DNA from: Orobanche coerulescens
Taxonomy: Eukaryota > Streptophyta > Magnoliopsida > Lamiales > Orobanchaceae
Direction: 5' to 3'
Assembly: GCA_033398695.1 (NCBI GenBank)
Contig: CM065815.1
Coordinates: forward strand, 140,599,001-140,663,000
Length of the DNA: 64,000 bases
The notes under the pieces were generated by a model, which saw only the letters and a list, made by a program, of their open reading frames with translations, did not search any database and was not told the origin of the DNA. The number at the start of each line of letters is the position of its first letter. Positions within the stretch are counted from its first letter, which is position 1. Positions 1 through 8,792 of the stretch are shown one piece after another. The position numbers and the translations under genes were made by a program.

Positions 1-407
1 GACCCGTTTTGGGGAAATTCGTTTTATGAATTTCAGGTCAGGTTCATCGAGATGAGCGGGCGCTGGACCAGTATATGAATGATGGCCGCGCGTGATGATC
101 GTGCACGAGTGATGTCTTAATGTCTTTTATCTTTTCATCTTTTGTGGTCTTTGAACTAATAGTAGTACTCGAGTACTTAAGAGTCCTTGTTCGTCCGGAT
201 TGTATTGTTGCCTATTATGTTTGTGTTGATTGATGATGTTATGTTTGACCGGTTGAACCGGGTGGATTATTCTGTTTTGCGTCTTTATGACGTGGTGTTA
301 TTTTATCGTCTCTGTGAGTCGTTGTGTATGATGCTGTTCAGCCTGGTGGGTCTCATATAGGGATCCACGGCGCTGTAATATACCTCGAATATCTTGAGGG
401 TGTTATA
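1..407 (+). repeat. 5' LTR of element A (3' part only)
   Basis: This matches the last 407 bp of the right LTR (7008-7414). It ends TGTTATA at 401-407, against TGTTACA in the right copy, just before the primer binding site. The remaining ~1.7 kb lies outside the window. Confidence 0.93.
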
Positions 408-412
408 GAAAA

Positions 413-424
413 TGGTATCAGAGC
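413..424 (+). other. Primer binding site, initiator Met tRNA
   Basis: TGGTATCAGAGC lies 5 nt after the LTR end. It is complementary to the 3' end of plant initiator methionine tRNA and primes minus-strand cDNA synthesis in many plant Ty3/gypsy elements. Confidence 0.93.
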
Positions 425-645
425 ACTAGGTTTATGGATACCTAGGCTTGTCGGTTTATTGGGTCTTGTGGTGTTTTGTTTTGCACATCATCGTCACGCT
501 GCCATGATTCCGGTACTACCAGTGTCCGTAAGTTTTCCTTCCTCTGTTCATTAATTCCTTGTATCGTACCCTTGATTCTCGACTTGTGATTGTTCTTTTC
601 TTGTACTGACCCTCGTATGACTTTTGCTACTTAATTAACTCCAGT

Positions 646-1830
646 ATGGATGCTGGAAGAGGTCGTGGTCGCGGTCGTGGTCGTGGACGAAGCCTGGGAC
701 GTGGGGCAGCCGATGGGGCGGCCACGTCGCAGTCTTCGGGAGCCGGCAGTACCGGCGACCGCCACAGTCATGCTTCTTCTCAGGAGCGTGCCGATCTTGG
801 TATTGCGGCCGTTATGCAGCAAATGGTGAATCAAATGGCGGCAATAGCCCAGGCGGTTCAGAACCCGGATCAGGCCCACGCTAATCGGGGCGGAGCAGAT
901 CGTTGGCTCCAAGATGTTATCAAGATGCATCCTCCTCAGTTTTCGGGAGCTTCAGACCCGATTGGCTGGGAAGGGTGGATCAAGGAGATGTCTAAGGTCT
1001 TCGTTGCCACTAATCGTCACGAGGAACGTAGAGTCCCTATTGCCCAATACTTTCTCACGGGGGCGCTACGGGTGGTGGGCCGTTGGGCCCAAAGATCATC
1101 TTGCTTCGTGGGCTGAGTTTCAAGAATTGATGGAGATCGAATATTGCCGTGGCGTCGAGACGAGGCTCGGGTACATGCTTTTATGATGCTCAACCGCGGG
1201 ATATCCCCGTATCTCAAGCCATTGCTGATTTTAACAAGGAGTTGGGTTATGTGAAGACCCAAGTTGTCGAGGAGAGCGACAAAATTTTCCATTTCTCCAG
1301 ACGGATGAAGTTGCCGATTCGGGACTATATGTCGGGGCTCGTATGCACTACCTTGAAAGATTACCAGAGCAGGGCCCTTGCTTACGATATGTCTGTGACG
1401 GCGAGTGAGGCGGCCCGCGAGAGTAAGAAGCAGAAGTCCGCCGGGAATTTTTCGGGCCACAAAGGTGGGGGTCAGCAGAAATTTCAGTCTGCTAACTTTT
1501 CCGCTGGTGGTGGCCCAGCTCGATCTACTGGGTTTCCCCGTAGGGCTGCCAGTGCCCCTTCTCGGGAAGTGAAGTGTTTTAACTGTGGCCAGCCAGGCCA
1601 CATCAGTCGTAATTGCCCGAGTCCTTTGTTGATATGTAATCAGTGTGGCCAACCGGGCCACAAGGCGGCTTTCTGTGCCGAGAGGGAGAGAATTGTGGGT
1701 GCCCGGACTTCCATCCCAGTGCCTAGGGAACCAAGTGTGAATCAGGGATCGTTTGCTCCTCAATCTCCGCCGAGTGCTAGTCGGGGGAGAGGTCGGGGTC
1801 AGCCCTCTAAGGGGGGAGCTTCCAGTGTCG
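646..1830 (+). pseudogene. gag: Gag of element A, frameshifted
   Basis: Gag forms the virus-like particle and packages element RNA. The chosen ATG at 646 opens a Gly/Arg-rich N-terminus (repeated GRGRG), which is repeated in style in E2 and C. The capsid-like part includes QFSGASDPIGWEGW. The frame is lost near 1080, where GCGCTACGGGTGG stands in a conserved LRWW region, passes through a second frame ([13 protein letters not shown]), and settles in a third frame from about 1149. Two CCHC zinc knuckles follow at 1575-1616 ([14 protein letters not shown]) and 1635-1676 ([14 protein letters not shown]); they bind RNA. At least two frameshifts make it non-functional as written, though both fall in a class of lesion that may be a sequence error. 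Confidence 0.88.
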
Positions 1831-3287
1831 GATCAGCCCACCCGCGTGTCTATGAGATGCGGAGAGCCGATGACCCAGCGGCTACCGTGGCGACAGATAC
1901 CGTTTATATTCTTTCTCATCCTGTCAGTGTGCTTTTCGATTCCGGTGCTACGCATTCGTTCATATCTTTGGATTGTGTGCGCCGTTTGAGTCTCGACTGT
2001 TTGATGCCTTGTGAACCCTTCATCGTTAAGCTTCCTAGCGGTGATAGGATCGTTGGTGATCAGGAGGTTCGAGACTATTCTGTACTTATTTGTGACAGGA
2101 CTTGGCCCTCTAATCTTATTGTTGTGGATATTGAGGGTGAGGATTTGATTCTCGGGGATGATTGGCTCGAGCGGCATGGCGCAATCATGAACTACCGCAC
2201 GAGGATCATCACTATGTTAGCCGAGGACGGCACCGAGCACTCTTTCGCGGGGCGAAAGAGGGGAAACCAGAAATTCGTTATTAATGCCTTGAAGGCGATG
2301 AGTCTCCTGCGAAAGGGGTGTACTGGTTATTGGTGCTATGCCTTGAAGGCGGAGGATGGTGGAGTCGAGCTTTCGTCGATTCCAGTCGTTAATGAGTTTC
2401 CTGAGGTATTTCCTGATGAGTTACCGGGATTGCCACCGGATCGTGAGGTTGAGTTTACTATAGAGTTAGAGCCGGGCGCGGCTCCGATTTCGAAGGCGCC
2501 GTACCGCATGGCACCTTCAGAGATGGCAGAGTTGAAGAAGCAGTTGAGTGAGCTTCTTGAGTCGGGGTATGTTCGACCGAGTGCCTCGCCTTGGGGCGCA
2601 CCGGTCCTGTTTGTGCGGAAGAAGGATGGATCACTACGTTTGTGTATCGACTATCGCGAACTAAACAAGGTGACCATCAAAAACAAGTATCCCTTGCCGA
2701 GAATTGATGACTTGTTCGACCAGTTGCAGGGAGCTACGGTATTCTCGAAGATTGATTTGAAATCGGGGTACTATCAGCTCCGGGTGAGAGAATCCGATGT
2801 GCCGAAAACAGCTTTTCGGACGAGATACGGACATTATGAGTTCGTAGTTATGCCTTTCGGGTTAACGAATGCGCCGGCGGTGTTCATGCAATTGATGAAC
2901 AAAGTTTTTATCGAGTATTTGGATAAGTGCATCGTCGTCTTCATAGACGATATTCTTATTTACTCGAGGAATGAGGAAGAACATGCCCATCCTTTGCGAG
3001 TAGTATTAGACATTTTGAGGACCGAGCAACTCTATGCAAAGTTCTCGAAATGTGAGTTCTGGCTGAAGGAAGTGATGTTTTTAGGTCACGTGATTTCATC
3101 CGAAGGGGTTCGTGTGGATCCGCAGAAGATTGAGGCAGTGTTGGATTGGGCACCGCCCAAGAATGTGAAGGAGCTCCGTAGTTTCTTGGGTTTGGCTGGC
3201 TACTATCGTAGATTCGTCGAGGGTTTCTCAAAACTAGCTCGGCCACTTACGCAGTTGCTCCGTAATCAGAAATTAAATGCGGAATGA
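1831..3287 (+). pseudogene. pol: Protease and reverse transcriptase of element A
   Basis: The segment is one open frame continuous with gag's zinc knuckles. The aspartic protease has the active site FDSGATHSF (Asp codon at 1938), followed by the flap and the ILGDDW motif. RT starts around 2440 with the conserved [20 protein letters not shown] block and includes [35 protein letters not shown], the catalytic FIDD at 2940-2951 and LGHVIS. It copies element RNA into cDNA inside the particle. The frame ends at a TGA at 3285-3287, after [15 protein letters not shown], in the RT connection region, where about one codon's worth of sequence is changed relative to E2 and C. Domains up to that point look complete. 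Confidence 0.93.
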
Positions 3288-4195
3288 CGAGGCAGTTGAG
3301 TTTTGAGGAACTGAAGAAGCGTTTGACTTCAGCCCCGGTTTTGGCGTTGCCATGTGGCAACGAGGGTTTTGCCGTTTATAGCGATGCTTCAGGTCAGGGT
3401 CTTGGGTGCGTATTGATGCAGCACGGCAAGACCATTGCCTATGCGTTGAGACAGTTGAGGCCGTATGAGCTGAACTACCCTACTCATGATTTGGAGTTAG
3501 CGGCAGTCGTTTTTGCGCTCAAGATTTGGCGTCACTATCTTTTCGGCTCTGCATGTCAGATTTTTACCGATCATAAAAGTCTGAAATACATATTTACTCA
3601 GCGGGAGTTGAATATGAGGCAGAGGAGGCGGTTAGAGTTGATTAAGGATTATGACCTCGAGATACCTTATCATCCGGGCAAGGCGAACGTCGTGGCCGAC
3701 GCCTTGAGTCGGAAACCGGTTGCGTTACGAGCGCTTGAGATCCTTACGTCTCAGTCTGAGCTTCGGCGGGCTTTGATTGAGTTAGATGTTGAAGTTTTGT
3801 TGCCTGGAGCCGTCGGGCAACTTCGTGCTTTAGAGATTTCGTCGTCTTTGATCGATGAAATTAAGCTGAAGCAGTCAGAGGATCCGATGATTACTCAAAT
3901 CCGAGAGAACGTTCTTAAGGGAAAGTCTCCTGGGTTTGTGATTCACGAGGATGGTATTTTGAGATTCCGGAGTCGGCTTTGTGTGCCGAACGACTCAGAG
4001 TTGAGGCAGAGTATTTTACGGGAGGCCCATGCTACACCTTATTCCGTTCATCCTGGTTCGAGTAAGATGTACAAGGACCTGAGAAGAAATTTCTGGTGGA
4101 ATGATATGAAGGAGGAGGTTGCACAGTTTGTAGCGAGATGTTTGACTTGTCAACAGGTCAAAATCGAGCATCAGCGACCGGCTGGGTTATTCTGA
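3284..4195 (+). pseudogene. pol: RNase H and integrase zinc-binding domain of element A
   Basis: The frame resumes polyprotein sequence directly after the RT break. The RNase H part shows [11 protein letters not shown] (catalytic Asp codon at 3383), [22 protein letters not shown] and the end motif [10 protein letters not shown]; it degrades RNA in the hybrid. The integrase N-terminal HHCC zinc domain follows: the two His in REAHATPYSVHPG, then [14 protein letters not shown]. The frame stops at 4193-4195, just after that motif. The region following RPAGL is altered exactly where related elements need a Gln-containing CTGCAG-type stretch. The protein is intact within this segment. Confidence 0.92.
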
Positions 4196-4668
4196 TCACT
4201 TCTGTTCCGGAATGGAAATGGGAAGATATATCGATGGACTTCGTTACGAGTTTGCCGAGATCGAGGTCGGGCATGAATATGGTATGGGTGATTGTTGATT
4301 GTCTGACCAAGTCGGCACATTTTCTGGGCATCAAGGACACTTGGGGACCGGAGAAGTTGGCTCGTGTGTTTATCGCACAGATTGTGAGACTTCACGGTAC
4401 TCCGAAGTCTATTGTTTCGGATCGTGATGGCCGTTTCGTATCGCACTTCTGGCAGGCAGTGCATAAGGCGTTGGGTACCCGTTTGCAATTGAGTACCTCT
4501 TTTCATCCCCAGTCAGATGGACAGTCGGAACGCACTATACAGACATTCGAGGATATATTGCGTGCTTGTGCCCTCGATTGGAGTAGCGATTGGGAGGAAC
4601 ATTTGCCATTGATCGAATTCACGTACAACAACAGTTGGCACGCGCGTCGGTCGGATGGCACCGTATGA
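4196..4668 (+). pseudogene. pol: Integrase catalytic core of element A
   Basis: The DDE integrase core joins cDNA to host DNA. It is read in the third frame from about 4208 ([17 protein letters not shown]). The first Asp lies in WVIVDCLTKSAHF, the second in IVSDRDGRF and the catalytic Glu in SDGQSERTIQ. It runs on through LPLIEFTYNNSWHA, then loses frame near 4645, where the usual ASIKMAPYEALYG sequence is disturbed. All three catalytic residues are present. The fold is complete apart from the frameshift at each end. Confidence 0.92.
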
Positions 4669-5311
4669 GGAACTTTATGGGCGGCGATGTCGATCACCAA
4701 TTTGTTGGAATGAGACGTCCGATTTAGTCGGGACCGAGCCGGACGTCGTTTTAGAGACGAGGCGGAAGATAGAAGTAATTCGAGAACGGATGTTGACTGC
4801 CCAGAGTCGACAGAAGTCGTATGCCGATGTCCGTCTCCGACCTTTGGAATTCGAGGTGGGAGACCACGTTTTGCTAAAGGTGTCGCCGACGAATGGAGTT
4901 TTTCGTTTCGGGAAGAAAGGGAAATTGAGTCCGAGATTTATTGGACCCTTTGAGATTCTCGAGCGAGTCGGTGAGTTGGCATACCGTTTGGCGTTACCTC
5001 CAGTCTTGAGTCATGTTCATGGCGTTTTTCACGTTTCCCAGTTGAGGAAATATGTCCCGGATCCTAGTCACGTCATCGATTATGGTGAGATTGATGTCGC
5101 CGAGGATGTTACTTTTGAAGAGCGCCCTTTGAAGATTTTGGAGCATCGTGAGAAACGATTGAGGCATAAGACCATACCTTTGGTCAAGGTGTAGTGGTCG
5201 AGACACGGTGTCGAGGAGGCAACTTGGGAAACCGAGGATAATATGCGTGCTAGGTACCCCGAGTTGTTTGTTTCTGAAGTTTCGGGACGAAACTTATTTT
5301 TAGAGGGGTAG
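4655..5311 (+). pseudogene. pol: Integrase C-terminus with chromodomain-like tail, element A
   Basis: The frame starts at APYEELYGRRCRSP and contains the GPY/F-type module FIGPFEILERVGELAYRLALP, followed by a chromodomain-like tail. The tail is interrupted by TAG at 5192-5194, where E2 and D have Gln (VKIQW), so this is a CAG to TAG change. Past that stop the same frame stays open through GVEEATWETEDNMRARYPELF to a TAG at 5309-5311 that overlaps the polypurine tract. In chromoviruses this tail is thought to steer integration to marked chromatin. Only one nonsense change separates this part from a full-length C-terminus. Confidence 0.88.
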
Positions 5312-5313
5312 AA
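5302..5313 (+). other. Polypurine tract of element A
   Basis: AGAGGGGTAGAA lies immediately before the 3' LTR start (TGTAATATCC at 5314). This is where plus-strand DNA synthesis is primed. It overlaps the end of the integrase frame. Confidence 0.88.
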
Positions 5314-5557
5314 TGTAATATCCGCATTTTTCTTTCCCTTGTATTTTTATTTTCGGTGTATTTCCCGATTGTAGCGACCCTCGTGTATCTTTCAGTGTAA
5401 CTTTTCCGTCATCTATTGATCTGATTCTCGTAATTGTTGTGCGGAACCACCGTTTCGGGGTTGCCGTGGATTCATTCTATGCTATGATGCGTTGTGAGGT
5501 GTTCCATTTGATGTTTCGTTCGTATTCCGGTGTTGTAGACCGTTTATACTCCGTACC

Positions 5558-6084
5558 TAGCGCACGCTAATTTTTCTGCATAGCGCACGCTAGAAGTTCC
5601 TTTGTAGCGCACGCTACGTTTACTTAAATGGCGCGCTAGCGAGCTAGCCCTGGGAGTGGCAGTTCAGCTCCCAGCCCTCTGGACTATCGAATTAGCGCAC
5701 GCTACCTTGTCTAGCGCACGCTAATGTCGGGAGACTAGCGCACGTTAAGATTGTTCAGTAGCGCACGCTAGCGTGACTGTCCAGTACTGGACAGTTTAAT
5801 ACTGAACTCGATCAGGTGTTAGTTAGCGCACGCTACGCTTGTACGGTAGCGCACGCTAACGGATCAGGTGGGTTCTGGACAGTTTGTCACTGGACTCGAC
5901 TGATGTCCAGGTAGCGCACGCTATTGGTCGATAGCGCACGCTACCGAGAAGTTATTAGCGCACGCTACGTATCGAGTAGCGCACGCTAACGGCCAATTAC
6001 AGCTACCGGTCGGGACGCTAACGGTAGGGTTTGGAATCTTATCCCGTTAGCGCACGCTAACCTTGAGGTTTTAGCGTGCGCTAA
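5558..6084 (+). promoter_or_regulatory. Array of ~15 TAGCG-CA-CGCTA inverted-arm motifs upstream of TATA
   Basis: I count about 13 exact copies of AGCGCACGCT, one with a single mismatch (AGCGCACGTT) and one on the opposite strand (AGCGTGCGCT at the TATA-proximal end). Flanking TA/TTA usually extends the inverted arms. Spacing is irregular, roughly 20-100 bp. The array stops about a dozen bases before the TATA box. The position suggests transcription-factor sites or a methylation target in U3; function is inferred. Confidence 0.75.
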
Positions 6085-6095
6085 CACTCCCTGGC

Positions 6096-6102
6096 TATAT
6101 AA
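6096..6102 (+). promoter_or_regulatory. LTR TATA box, element A
   Basis: TATATAA in the context GGCTATATAAACC directly follows the palindrome array. It is the probable core promoter for the element's genomic RNA. Confidence 0.72.
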
Positions 6103-6717
6103 ACCAGGGAGTTGACCGAGATAATCATAAATCCTCATTTCTTCCTCTCTCCGCGGCGAAGGCGATTCCGGGGCGATCTTCTTGGCGATTTCTTCTTCCA
6201 ATCATCTCATCCAACATATTTCTTGAGTTCTTGGAGTATTATATCAACAACAACACGAATCTTTCGTCCTAATCCACGGTAAATCTCTTAGAACTCTACT
6301 TTTGGATAATTTGGGGGTTTTGGGATTTCCTTCCGATTCGTTCCGTTTTGTTGGTGGATTCATGATGAATATGATTAATCTTGTTGGTATAATTAGTTTT
6401 CCTACGGATTCATGGTATATTTTCATGGTTTTGCGAAATCGAGAGGGTTTGGTTGTGGTCCGCCCTCGTTGTTATTTTTTTGTATGAATATACATGAATC
6501 GTAGGCGGGTTTTCGGGTGTATTCCATTTCCTTAATCGTTTAGGAGTGGTTGTGATTGTGTTATTCGAATCGTTAGGTTCATTCGTCGGTTCCTCACGGT
6601 CGTGCTTGATTCTTCCGTTCCGTTCGTGTCACCGTCTATTAATCGAGGCAAGTATCCTTATGAACTTACAATCTTGACATAGTAGTTTTGTGTGATAATC
6701 GGGTGTGTGTGTATGCT

Positions 6718-6855
6718 CACTACGGGTTAGATCCGACGGGGTCTCGGTAGGGGTTCACGAAGGGGTGGATCCGCGAGCTTGCTTTTAACCACTACGGGTT
6801 AGATCCGACGGGGTCTCGGTAGGGGTCCACGGAGGGGTGGATCCACGGTTAATTG
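6718..6855 (+). repeat. 72-bp tandem repeat in LTR of element A, ~1.9 copies
   Basis: CACTACGGGTTAGATCCGAC occurs at 6718 and again at 6790, followed by GGGGTCTCGGTAGGGGT in both. Similar-position GC-rich tandem repeats occur in the LTRs of C, D and, weakly, B. Confidence 0.85.
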
Positions 6856-7399
6856 TGGTGCATTTTTACAAATGTGATTTGATTATGGCATTTCCGGAAA
6901 TGAGTGTTTTGAAACTATGATTTCTTGATTGCATGCATTACTATATGTGTAAGATGTAAATTGTTCATTTGGTTACTTGTACTAGCGTAATTGCTAACCC
7001 CTCTGGGGACCCGTTTTGGGGAAATTCGTTTTATGAATTTCAGGTCAGGTTCATCGAGACGAGCGGGCGCTGGACCAGTATACGGATGATGGCCGCGCGT
7101 GATGATCGTGCACGAGTGATGTCTTAATGTCTTTTATCTTTTCATCTTTTGTGGTCTTTGAACTAATAGTAGTACTCGAGTACTTAAGAGTCCTTGTTCG
7201 TCCGGATTGTATTGTTGCCTATTATGTTTGTGTTGATTGATGATGTTATGTTTGACTGGTTGAACCGGGTGGATTATTCTGTTTTGCGTCTTTATGACAT
7301 GGTGTTATTTTATCGTCTCTGTGAGTCGTTGTGTATGATGCTGTTCAGCCTGGTGGGTCCCATATAGGGATCCACGGTGCTGTAATATACCTCGAATAT

Positions 7400-8161
7400 C
7401 TTGAGGGTGTTACAATCTACGCCGAAAGCCGCCGACCATGGGCCCCAACTGTCCGATTCCTCTTGTTACGTACGTTATGTACACTATATAACGTACGTAG
7501 GCTAACACATTTTACGTACGTAAGCTCTAAGGCTTAACGTACGTAATGGCTTTTATACTTAGCCAAAAATTCAACTGTTCCTGTCCGACGTCACGACATA
7601 CTAAATACGAACATACGGCAAAATCAATACATATACTCAATTCAATAACATTATCAAACGTTCACAACGTCCTCGAGCATAATTAACCATCCATGATATC
7701 CAATATATAAACGAAAAATATATTCGAAAAATCGGGGTATTACACTCTACCCCCCTTAAAAATAAGTTTCGTCCTCGAAACTTGAGGGTGTTACAATCTA
7801 CGCCGAAAGCCGCCGACCATGGGCCCCAACTGTCCGATTCCTCTTGTTACGTACGTTATGTACACTATATAACGTACGTAGGCTAACACATTTTACGTAC
7901 GTAAGCTCTAAGGCTTAACGTACGTAATGGCTTTTATACTTAGCCAAAAATTCAACTGTTCCTGTCCGACGTCACGACATACTAAATACGAACATACGGC
8001 AAAATCAATACATATACTCAATTCAATAACATTATCAAACGTTCACAACGTCCTCGAGCATAATTAACCATCCATGATATCCAATATATAAACGAAAAAT
8101 ATATTCGAAAAATCGGGGTATTACACTCTACCCCCCTTAAAAATAAGTTTCGTCCTCGAAA
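7400..8161 (+). repeat. 381-bp tandem duplication spanning the A/N1 junction
   Basis: Position 7400 onward (CTTGAGGGTGTTACA, then N1 LTR end and PPT) is repeated from 7781. I see no differences between 7400-7780 and 7781-8161. The unit carries the last 15 bp of A's LTR, so it arose after A inserted. CTTG is present at both breakpoints (7400 and 8162), suggesting a microhomology event or an assembly error. Confidence 0.92.
7415..7744 (-). repeat. 3' LTR remnant of N1 (duplicated at 7796-8125)
   Basis: The plus-strand sequence ends AATCGGGGTATTACA at 7744, and again at 8125 in the tandem copy, followed by CTCTACCCCCCTTAAAAATAAG, the reverse complement of a polypurine tract. It aligns to the last ~330 bp of the complete LTR of N2 (29870-30200). 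It contains four TACGTA-core palindromes such as TTACGTACGTAA-like sites. Confidence 0.88.
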
Positions 8162-8792
8162 CTTGCAATCACTCGCACAAACAACATTTCAACGGAAAAT
8201 CCAAAATCACCAAGATAACCAAGAATTATCGAATAATCCTAACAACATACTTACAGGTCAGTGAAGACGAAGATCTCCCGTGATACTAGCATATGACACT
8301 ATTTCAAAAATCTCGACACAACAAGAATGCCAAAACAGGAATAATCACAATTTGAAAACGATTGGTCTCCGCCAAGACCACACCAAGTTTAGAGCACTGT
8401 CGAGTTTTGTGGGATCTGTGACGCTGTGTCTCCTCACCTAAAGCGCATGAGCCGCTCCTTGTCACATGCACGTATCACCGGCGTTCCACTCCACATCGAA
8501 AGCCGCACATTGCACGTGCCTCGCACCGGCGTTCACTTCCCGATTGGAGCCGCACATTGCACATGACCACGGCACCGGCGTTCACTCCCTGCCTCGTCGG
8601 TCTCAAAACACTAACAATCCCCAAACCCACACATCACCACGACAGTACTCAGAAAATCACACAGAACCAAAACAACACAGTCCAAAATAGCCAGAAATCC
8701 AGCTACACAAAAATCACGCAACTACCACACTGGTAGAGCCACATAACACACATGCCCGGTTATCACAAAAGCATGGGCTCCGATACCATATT
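8126..8792 (-). other. Non-coding internal region of N1 with PPT, ~48-bp repeats and PBS
   Basis: The PPT (reverse complement of CTCTACCCCCCTTAAAAA) lies at 8126-8142. CACCGGCGTTC starts ~48-49 bp units at 8476, 8524 and 8573. The PBS (TGGTATCGGAGC on the minus strand) is at 8777-8788. No frame is open for more than ~75 codons, and the one that is (8466-8690) is a by-product of the repeats. Confidence 0.82.

Larger units (their letters stand above)
1..7414 (+). mobile_element. Element A: Ty3/gypsy chromovirus (Tekay/Del-like), 5' LTR cut by window edge
   Basis: The order is LTR, PBS, gag, protease, RT, RNase H, integrase, PPT, LTR. The visible 407 bp of the 5' LTR align without gaps to 7008-7414. 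I count about 8 differences, all transitions, so the insertion is fairly young. Integrase following RNase H places it in Ty3/gypsy, and the chromodomain-like C-terminal tail and Met-tRNA PBS fit the Tekay/Del clade. It is inserted in the LTR of element N1: sequence right of 7414 continues N1's LTR as seen in copy N2 near 29870. The right flank ATCTA would be one TSD copy; the left copy is outside the window. Confidence 0.93.
5314..7414 (+). repeat. 3' LTR of element A (2101 bp)
   Basis: It starts TGTAATATCC after the PPT and ends GGTGTTACA, and its last 407 bp match window positions 1-407. It holds a palindrome array (5558-6084), a TATA box (6096-6102), a 72-bp tandem repeat (6718-6855) and the shared CCCC/GGGG..CAGGT block (6993-7045). 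Short ORFs in it are chance. Confidence 0.93.

Noticed and set aside
324..554. ORF with MYDAVQPGGSHIG..., repeated at 7331-7537
   Set aside because: It is LTR sequence (last part of A's LTR) read through into PBS/leader; not a gene.
5558..6084. CRISPR-like array of short repeats
   Set aside because: Repeats are only ~12 bp, spacing is irregular, there are no cas genes, and the DNA is a plant LTR.
8466..8690. 74-codon ORF in N1's internal region
   Set aside because: It comes from ~48-bp repeats, has no known motif, and is not kept as a longer frame in N2.
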